A program made the position numbers and the translations under genes. From assembly GCF_946223165.1 (NCBI RefSeq), contig NZ_CAMIBP010000031.1, positions 1 through 26,700 on the forward strand: a DNA stretch of 26,700 bases, in the 5' to 3' direction. How positions within the stretch are numbered: the first letter of the stretch is position 1; each line of letters starts with the position of its first letter. Below are positions 22,871-26,700 of the stretch, one piece after another. Below the pieces are notes generated by a model, which was given only the letters and a program-made list of their open reading frames with translations, was not told the origin of the DNA and ran no database searches. This DNA is from an uncultured Corynebacterium sp. (lineage in GTDB: Bacteria > Actinomycetota > Actinomycetes > Mycobacteriales > Mycobacteriaceae).

Positions 22871-23686
22871 CTACTGGGGTCCTTCCTCAATTGCGCGCAC
22901 AGTCATCTCATGCAGTTCCTCTGCGTCCGGATGGGTGACTCCGCCGTCCTTGACCAGCCACAGGAAGTACTCCACATTCCCGCTCGGCCCCGGCAAGGGT
23001 GATGCTGCAACCCCACGACAGCTCAATCCCAGGGTCCGCGCAAAGGCGGCAATCTCTTCCGTCACTTCCGCACGCAGCTCCGGCGAGCGAACAACGCCGC
23101 CCGATCCCAGGCGGTCCTTGCCCACCTCAAACTGCGGTTTGACCATCGGTAAGAGAAAGGCTCCGTCCCGCATGCATTCGACGATGGCCGGCAGGACCAA
23201 CCTAAGCGAAATGAACGAAAGATCCCCCACCATCGCGTCACAGGGCCCCTCGGTCAGCTCCAACGTTAAATTCCGAATGTTGGTGCGGTCCATGACCTTG
23301 ACGCGCTCATCATTTTGTAGGCGCCACAGCAGTTGGCCATAGCCCACGTCCACCGCCAAGACCTCGGCAGCACCGTGCTTGAGGCAGACATCCGTGAAGC
23401 CGCCCGTCGATGCCCCCGCGTCCAGCACCCGCAGGCCCTGAAGGTCCACGTCGAAAGCGTCGAGTGCCCCCAAGAGCTTGTGGGCGCCGCGGGAAGCCCA
23501 CTCGTCTTCCGCGGATTTCTCCACCCGAATGGACACCTCAGGCTCGACGACGGTTGCCGGCTTGAGAGCCTTGAACCCCCCGACATACACGCGGCCGTCC
23601 TTAATCATCTCCACCGCCTGCTCACGTGAGCGGGCGATCTTGCGACGGACAAGTTCCGCGTCGAGACGGCGGCGTTGCGGTGCCAT
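22871..23686 (-). CDS. tlyA: TlyA family rRNA 2'-O-methyltransferase
   Basis: A 271-aa protein with an N-terminal S4 RNA-binding domain (about 5-58, MAPQRRRLDAELVRRKIARS start) and an FtsJ-like SAM domain with LDAGASTGGFTD (88-99). The tetrad expected from M. tuberculosis TlyA is present one position later: Lys70 (RGAHKL), Asp155 (GDLSF), Lys183 (VKPQFE) and Glu239 (NVEYFL). TlyA methylates the ribose of cytidines in 16S and/or 23S rRNA and makes ribosomes sensitive to capreomycin. The start is ATG 23684-23686, overlapping the preceding 58-aa gene as TAATG, with AGGAG in front. Older annotations as haemolysin are not supported. Confidence 0.94.
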   Translation of the reverse strand: MAPQRRRLDAELVRRKIARSREQAVEMIKDGRVYVGGFKALKPATVVEPEVSIRVEKSAEDEWASRGAHKLLGALDAFDVDLQGLRVLDAGASTGGFTDVCLKHGAAEVLAVDVGYGQLLWRLQNDERVKVMDRTNIRNLTLELTEGPCDAMVGDLSFISLRLVLPAIVECMRDGAFLLPMVKPQFEVGKDRLGSGGVVRSPELRAEVTEEIAAFARTLGLSCRGVAASPLPGPSGNVEYFLWLVKDGGVTHPDAEELHEMTVRAIEEGPQ

Positions 23687-23862
23687 TAGTTCTCCTGAAG
23701 TATGTCGCGCAACACGGAGTGTGCGCGGTCCAGCTGTTCACATTCTTCCTGCAGGGAGGCGACGGGCTCTCCCAGAATCTCAGCGATGCGCTCGTCAACC
23801 GCCTCGGGTGCGATCACCGCCCGCGGGTCGCGAGGCTTCGGCCCTGGCGTCGGTGTGTTCAT
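23686..23862 (-). CDS. Conserved 58-aa protein between HAD phosphatase and tlyA
   Basis: A 58-aa soluble protein, MNTPTPGPKPRDPRAVIAPE followed by an amphipathic helical part (VDERIAEILGEPVASLQEECEQLDRAHSVLRDILQEN). It corresponds by size and position to Rv1693 of M. tuberculosis, also 58 aa. The start is ATG 23860-23862, which overlaps the HAD gene stop by one base (TGATG) and has AAGGA 9 nt upstream; the ATG at 23871 is too close to that ribosome site. The helical half has regular Leu/Ile/Val spacing compatible with dimerisation or partner binding. Function unknown; tight coupling on both sides suggests constant dosage with TlyA. Confidence 0.8.
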   Translation of the reverse strand: MNTPTPGPKPRDPRAVIAPEAVDERIAEILGEPVASLQEECEQLDRAHSVLRDILQEN

Positions 23863-24845
23863 CACCACCATCCTTGAACGGCTTCCTCAGCTGCATCGCT
23901 CCGCGGCTGAATGTAGCGGGGCGGGCTCGGCAGAGCCCACACGACCTCAAGGACGGTACGCAGCGCCTGGATCGACGTCGCCCCCGCATCGCCGCGCTCC
24001 AGCAGCACATCCGGGCCGTCGACGCGAGCGGTAAATCCGCCCTGAGCCCCCGGTGCCGCTTCAACCCGCTTAAGAGACAGGTCACACAAGCTCTGGCCAA
24101 TAAAATCGGGCCGCTCCTGCTCCCCGGCTTCGATGAGAGCCAGCGGGCCCGACACGCCCGTCAGGACGTGGAACGTGTCCATGGCGGCACCATTGCCGCC
24201 CAGGATGTCAGTATCCAGTCGATCACCGACTGCGAGCGGCTTGGCCGATCCGACCATCTTCGCCGCCTGGATGAACATCTCCGGGCCTGGCTTGCCCGCC
24301 GACGTCGGCTCCACGCCAGTCGACGTGACGACCGCCTGGACCAGCGCACCGTTGCCCACCGCGAGGCCGCGTTCCGTGGGCAACGAGGTATCCATGTTGG
24401 ACACGTAGTACGCCGCGCCGCCGCGAATAGCCAAAGCCGCCTCAGACAGTTCCTTCCAGCCCAACTCCTTGCTCAAGCCTTGGAGGACAACCTCCGGGGC
24501 GTCGTCCGCCGAGGACACGACGTCAAAACCGGCACCCCGGGCGAGATCACGGAAGGACTCCGCGCCGACGACGAGAACCTTGGTCCCCGCCTTGAATTGC
24601 TGCGCCGCCAGCGAGATAGCAGCCTGCGCCGAGGTCAGAACGTGGTCGACATCGGTCTTAATGTCAATGTCGCGCAGCATCTGCGCGACCTCTTCCGGTG
24701 CACGAGACGCATTGTTCGTCACGAACACCGCGGGGATGCCGCAGGCGTTGATGGTGTCCACGGCACCGTTAATCGGCCGGCCACCCTCCCAGACGGTGCC
24801 GTCCAAATCGAGCAACAAAGAATCATGCGTGCTCAACAAGCTCAC
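23862..24845 (-). CDS. HAD-superfamily phosphatase, NagD-like (IIA)
   Basis: A 327-aa cytosolic phosphatase. The nucleophile motif is DLDGT (residues 13-17), motif II is VTNNAS (about 42-47), the Lys of motif III is in SAGKPGPEMF, and motif IV is GDRLDTDI. The C2-type cap between motifs II and III is typical of NagD/PNPase-like phosphatases; homologue Rv1692 is described as a glycerol-phosphate phosphatase, which is a possible role here too. The C-terminal 60 residues form an extra domain (GGFTARVDGPDVLL…) also found in actinobacterial members. The start is GTG 24843-24845 with GGAGG 8 nt upstream, overlapping the TPR gene stop as GTGA. Confidence 0.88.
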   Translation of the reverse strand: MSLLSTHDSLLLDLDGTVWEGGRPINGAVDTINACGIPAVFVTNNASRAPEEVAQMLRDIDIKTDVDHVLTSAQAAISLAAQQFKAGTKVLVVGAESFRDLARGAGFDVVSSADDAPEVVLQGLSKELGWKELSEAALAIRGGAAYYVSNMDTSLPTERGLAVGNGALVQAVVTSTGVEPTSAGKPGPEMFIQAAKMVGSAKPLAVGDRLDTDILGGNGAAMDTFHVLTGVSGPLALIEAGEQERPDFIGQSLCDLSLKRVEAAPGAQGGFTARVDGPDVLLERGDAGATSIQALRTVLEVVWALPSPPRYIQPRSDAAEEAVQGWW

Positions 24846-25927
24846 GGCAATTCCTCCAGACGCACCTCGGCGTCCGTCCAGCCTTCTTCATCGATCTTCT
24901 TGGTGTGCACAAACCACTCCCGAGCATCCTCCGTACGACCTGCCTCCAGCAGCGCGTTCGCGTAGGCATAGGACAGACGACACGCGCTCATACCGCGATC
25001 ATCCTTGTTCGGATTCGCGCGCTGCAACGTGACGACGGCAGACTCCGCCTGCCCCATGTCCAGACGCGCACCCGCCACGACGATGGCAAGCTCGATGGCC
25101 GACTCCGGATCCAACAAACGAGCGTCCTCAGAACGCCCCAACTCGATGGCCTTCTCCGGGCGTCCCAAGCCGCGCTCGCAGTCAGCCATGACAGCCAGCA
25201 GGCCAGGGCCGCCGGAGATACGACGCGCCGCGCGAAGCTCCGCCAGGGCTTCCTTCCATTCGCCGGCGTGGTACGCGGCCACACCGTTAATCTCACGAGC
25301 CACCGACACGCGTCCCGCGCGATCCTTGGCAGCGCGCGCATGTTGCAGCGCCAGCTGTGGATTATCATCCATCCACATGGCTGCCATGATCATGTGCTTA
25401 GCCGTCGCGTCAGCGTTGTCCTTCGACAGCGACTTCAGATCCTGTAGCACCGACGGATCAAGATCATTGGCATCGATGTCTGCCGGAATTTCGGGGTCAT
25501 TCTGACGACGGTTGATGCGCTCCTCACGGTACCCCGAACGCTGTGGTGAGTGGCTCTTGTTCTCCTCGCGGCCCCGGTTCTCGCGGCGGTCATCACGGCG
25601 CCCGCCATGACCACGGCGCTCTGCGCGGTTGCCGCCGTCCTCGGAACGACCACCCCGGTATCCACCACGTCGGTCGTCACGACGATCGTTGCGGCGATCA
25701 CTGCGACCGTCCTCGCGACGGCCATACGAACGGTCATCACGGCGGTCATCACGGCGGTCATCGCCACGGGAACCGCGACGCTCCCCGCGCTGTTCCACAC
25801 CGTCCTTGCCACGGAAGCGGTCCTCGCGCCGGCCACCGCGACGATCGTCGTTGCGGGAGTAGCGTCCCTGCGGATTGCCTCCACGCTGTCCGCCGTCGCG
25901 GCGACCGTGGCTGTTGGATTCAGACAT
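24842..25927 (-). CDS. TPR-like protein with long Arg/Asp-repeat N-terminus
   Basis: A 361-aa protein in two parts. Residues 1 to about 150 are nearly all Arg, Asp, Gly, Glu and Ser, with repeated RRDDR, RGG and GRRE units, and are surely disordered and possibly RNA-binding. Residues about 165-361 are helical TPR-like repeats (ALQHARAAKDRAGRVSVAREI, AGEWKEALAELRAARRISGG, LGRPEKAIELGRSEDARLLD, LEAGRTEDAREWFVHTKKID). It corresponds to Rv1691 by position. The start is ATG 25925-25927 with AAGG upstream; the frame is open to 25975 but without a ribosome site. It is the first gene of the operon and is coupled to the HAD gene by GTGA. Function unknown; protein-protein or ribosome-related scaffolding is a guess from operon content. 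Confidence 0.85.
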   Translation of the reverse strand: MSESNSHGRRDGGQRGGNPQGRYSRNDDRRGGRREDRFRGKDGVEQRGERRGSRGDDRRDDRRDDRSYGRREDGRSDRRNDRRDDRRGGYRGGRSEDGGNRAERRGHGGRRDDRRENRGREENKSHSPQRSGYREERINRRQNDPEIPADIDANDLDPSVLQDLKSLSKDNADATAKHMIMAAMWMDDNPQLALQHARAAKDRAGRVSVAREINGVAAYHAGEWKEALAELRAARRISGGPGLLAVMADCERGLGRPEKAIELGRSEDARLLDPESAIELAIVVAGARLDMGQAESAVVTLQRANPNKDDRGMSACRLSYAYANALLEAGRTEDAREWFVHTKKIDEEGWTDAEVRLEELP

Positions 25928-26193
25928 ATAGCCTTGCTCTTTCCAGTAAAGATAGATAAGCAAATACCTGCCCATCCTACCCGCTACGGCGCCGAATCCC
26001 TAGTTCGCGCCGGCCTGCTAGCGCAGCCCAGCCAGCGCAGAGCAGATTCTCAAACAAATAGTCGACATCCGCGGGCCACCAACCGCGCCGAACGCGCGCT
26101 TGCCGATGCCCTCCGCGCAGACCCCCCACTCCCGCTATCGTTGCAGGCCCCCTGCCGCGATCCCCTATAGGCACACGCACATACAGTGAAAAC
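25928..26193. other. Non-coding gap between the small exported protein gene and the TPR operon
   Basis: No credible gene is seen. The gap must hold the promoter of the TPR-to-xerD operon; TATCTT-like boxes near 25950 on the minus strand are possible but not convincing. A short GCAGG/CCTGC hairpin (26143-26155) lies downstream of the small exported protein gene and lacks a T-run. A frame on the minus strand (25977-26240) overlaps that gene and has no supporting ribosome site. Confidence 0.5.
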
Positions 26194-26469
26194 TCAACCC
26201 CTGGACGACATCTTATCCGCGAGAACTTCAAGAACGGCAATCAGTTGCAACGGTGCAGTAAGGATGACGAACGGAATCCCGACCAAAAGCCTAGTGCCGG
26301 TGTTCTCCGTCCCGCCGACGCCAGGCAGCGAGTACAGCCACTCCCTCGACTCCCGCAGGAGCGAATCAGCGCTTCCGCCGGGAATATCCTCATCCTGAGC
26401 GGCCGCAGGCGGTGCAACCATGAGGCTTGCAACCACGATACCGGCCATCAACTTCAAGCGCTTCATCAT
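26194..26469 (-). CDS. Small exported protein of unknown function
   Basis: A 91-aa protein starting at ATG 26467-26469 (a second ATG follows directly). Residues 1-24 are a clear signal peptide: KRLK, a hydrophobic core (MAGIVVASLMVA), and cleavage expected after PPAAA. The mature part has a soluble segment with REWLYSLPGVGG (about 42-53) and then a second hydrophobic stretch (about 61-80, LLVGIPFVILTAPLQLIAVL) that could insert in a membrane. There is no lipobox Cys and no Cys at all. GAAAGG lies just upstream, and a near-consensus promoter is at 26509-26537. It stands alone between the rRNA operon end and the TPR operon. I do not recognise the family. Confidence 0.75.
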   Translation of the reverse strand: MMKRLKLMAGIVVASLMVAPPAAAQDEDIPGGSADSLLRESREWLYSLPGVGGTENTGTRLLVGIPFVILTAPLQLIAVLEVLADKMSSRG

Positions 26470-26508
26470 CTCTACCTTTCTGCCACGGCGAACGTATTGT
26501 GGTCGTGA

Positions 26509-26537
26509 ATTATACTTCGATCTTCAAAAGCATTCAA
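26509..26537 (-). promoter_or_regulatory. Sigma70-type promoter of the small exported protein gene
   Basis: On the minus strand TTGAAT (26537-26532), a 17-nt spacer and TATAAT (26514-26509) form a near-consensus promoter. Transcription would start near 26502, leaving a leader of about 33 nt with the GAAAGG ribosome site. It is the clearest promoter in the window. Confidence 0.75.
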
Positions 26538-26610
26538 TCCGTTTCTATGACCCGGAGTTCAACAACCATAGGTCGCTGGTGTTCGGGACAGTGGACTGCG
26601 GTAAAACGGC

Positions 26611-26650
26611 AACAAGGCCCCACGACGGCTAATCGTCGTGGGGCCTTGTT
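26611..26650 (-). terminator. rRNA operon terminator hairpin
   Basis: The arms at 26611-26627 and 26634-26650 are perfectly complementary over 17 bp (AACAAGGCCCCACGACG and its inverse) with a 6-nt loop. On the minus strand it follows a ~30-nt A-rich spacer after the probable 5S rRNA end and is followed by GCCGTTTTACC. On the plus strand the same hairpin runs into a T-rich stretch, but no plus-strand gene reaches it. Confidence 0.8.
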
Positions 26651-26680
26651 CTGTATTTTGTTGTGTTTGTTTTGTTTTTA

Positions 26681-26700
26681 TGTCGGCGGTAACTTACTCT
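26681..26700 (-). rRNA. rrf: 3' end of 5S rRNA, cut by the window edge
   Basis: Read on the minus strand the last bases are AGAGTAAGTTACCGCCGACA. This resembles the 3' end of actinobacterial 5S rRNA (…GAGAGTAAGTCACCGCCGG… or …AGTAGGACACCGCCGAACA). Together with the strong terminator about 30 nt downstream it suggests an rRNA operon lies just beyond the right edge, transcribed leftward. Only about 20 nt are visible, so the exact end is approximate. Confidence 0.65.

Noticed and set aside
23478..24965. A 495-codon plus-strand open frame
   Set aside because: It covers tlyA, the 58-aa gene and the HAD phosphatase in antisense, and the minus-strand genes have motifs and coupled starts.
25690..25790. 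Short regularly repeated units resembling a CRISPR or satellite array
   Set aside because: The 12-bp periodicity comes from codons for Arg-Arg-Asp-Asp repeats inside a coding frame; there are no spacers.
25550..26170. A plus-strand frame coding a very hydrophobic Ala/Val/Thr protein
   Set aside because: The apparent membrane protein is the reverse reading of the Arg/Asp repeats (CGN/GAC codons become Val, Ala, Thr and Ile); there is no ribosome site.
25977..26240. An 87-codon minus-strand frame
   Set aside because: It overlaps the end of the small exported protein gene, lacks a ribosome site and is Arg/Gly-rich like other shadows.
26611..26690. A plus-strand terminator with T-rich tail implying an unseen plus-strand gene
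   Set aside because: No plus-strand coding frame precedes it; the T-rich stretch is the spacer between the minus-strand 5S rRNA end and its terminator.

Overview
The window looks like chromosomal DNA of a high-GC Gram-positive bacterium, most likely a Corynebacterium. The evidence is the gene order TPR protein - HAD phosphatase - 58-aa protein - tlyA - nadK - recN - steA - steB - Nudix - xerD, which matches the Rv1691-Rv1701 block of Mycobacterium tuberculosis and its corynebacterial counterpart, followed by parA-scpA-scpB-rluB-cmk-der. I cannot name the species.

Left part (1-9150), accessory. It holds the 3' end of an unidentified plus-strand gene, a 58-aa MT0933-like antitoxin, and an orphan type III-like adenine DNA methyltransferase with a predicted leaderless start. 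A minus-strand operon follows: two half ABC exporters and an LpqC-like lipoprotein esterase. Divergent from it is a leaderless class I SAM methyltransferase. A DcuB-type C4-dicarboxylate transporter comes next, with a long AT-rich upstream region full of repeats.

Central part (9150-14980), housekeeping. It reads leftward as parA (pldP-like), scpA, scpB, rluB, cmk, der. The genes overlap or lie close together (117 nt is the largest gap) and end in a clear intrinsic terminator after der. They cover chromosome segregation and condensation, ribosome modification and assembly, and nucleotide metabolism. A cell-surface protein of unknown function (15164-16309) sits between this group and xerD.

Right part (16451-25927), a long minus-strand operon with mostly coupled starts and stops. 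It encodes an Arg/Asp-repeat TPR protein, a HAD-IIA phosphatase, a 58-aa conserved protein, the rRNA methyltransferase TlyA, NAD kinase, RecN, SteA, SteB, a Nudix ADP-ribose pyrophosphatase and XerD. recN has its own candidate leaderless promoter overlapped by an imperfect LexA-like box. pyrG (CTP synthase), which lies between the steB and Nudix homologues in M. tuberculosis and C. glutamicum, is absent here.

The right edge carries a small exported protein with a strong promoter, a 17-bp rRNA-operon terminator hairpin, and what looks like the last ~20 nt of a minus-strand 5S rRNA.

I found no CRISPR array, insertion sequence, prophage or obvious defence island. The least ordinary items are the asymmetrically degenerate ABC exporter pair, the orphan methyltransferase with an 11-bp palindromic arm repeat upstream, the sortase-motif-less surface protein in the xerD-parA gap, the dcuB upstream region, and the missing pyrG.
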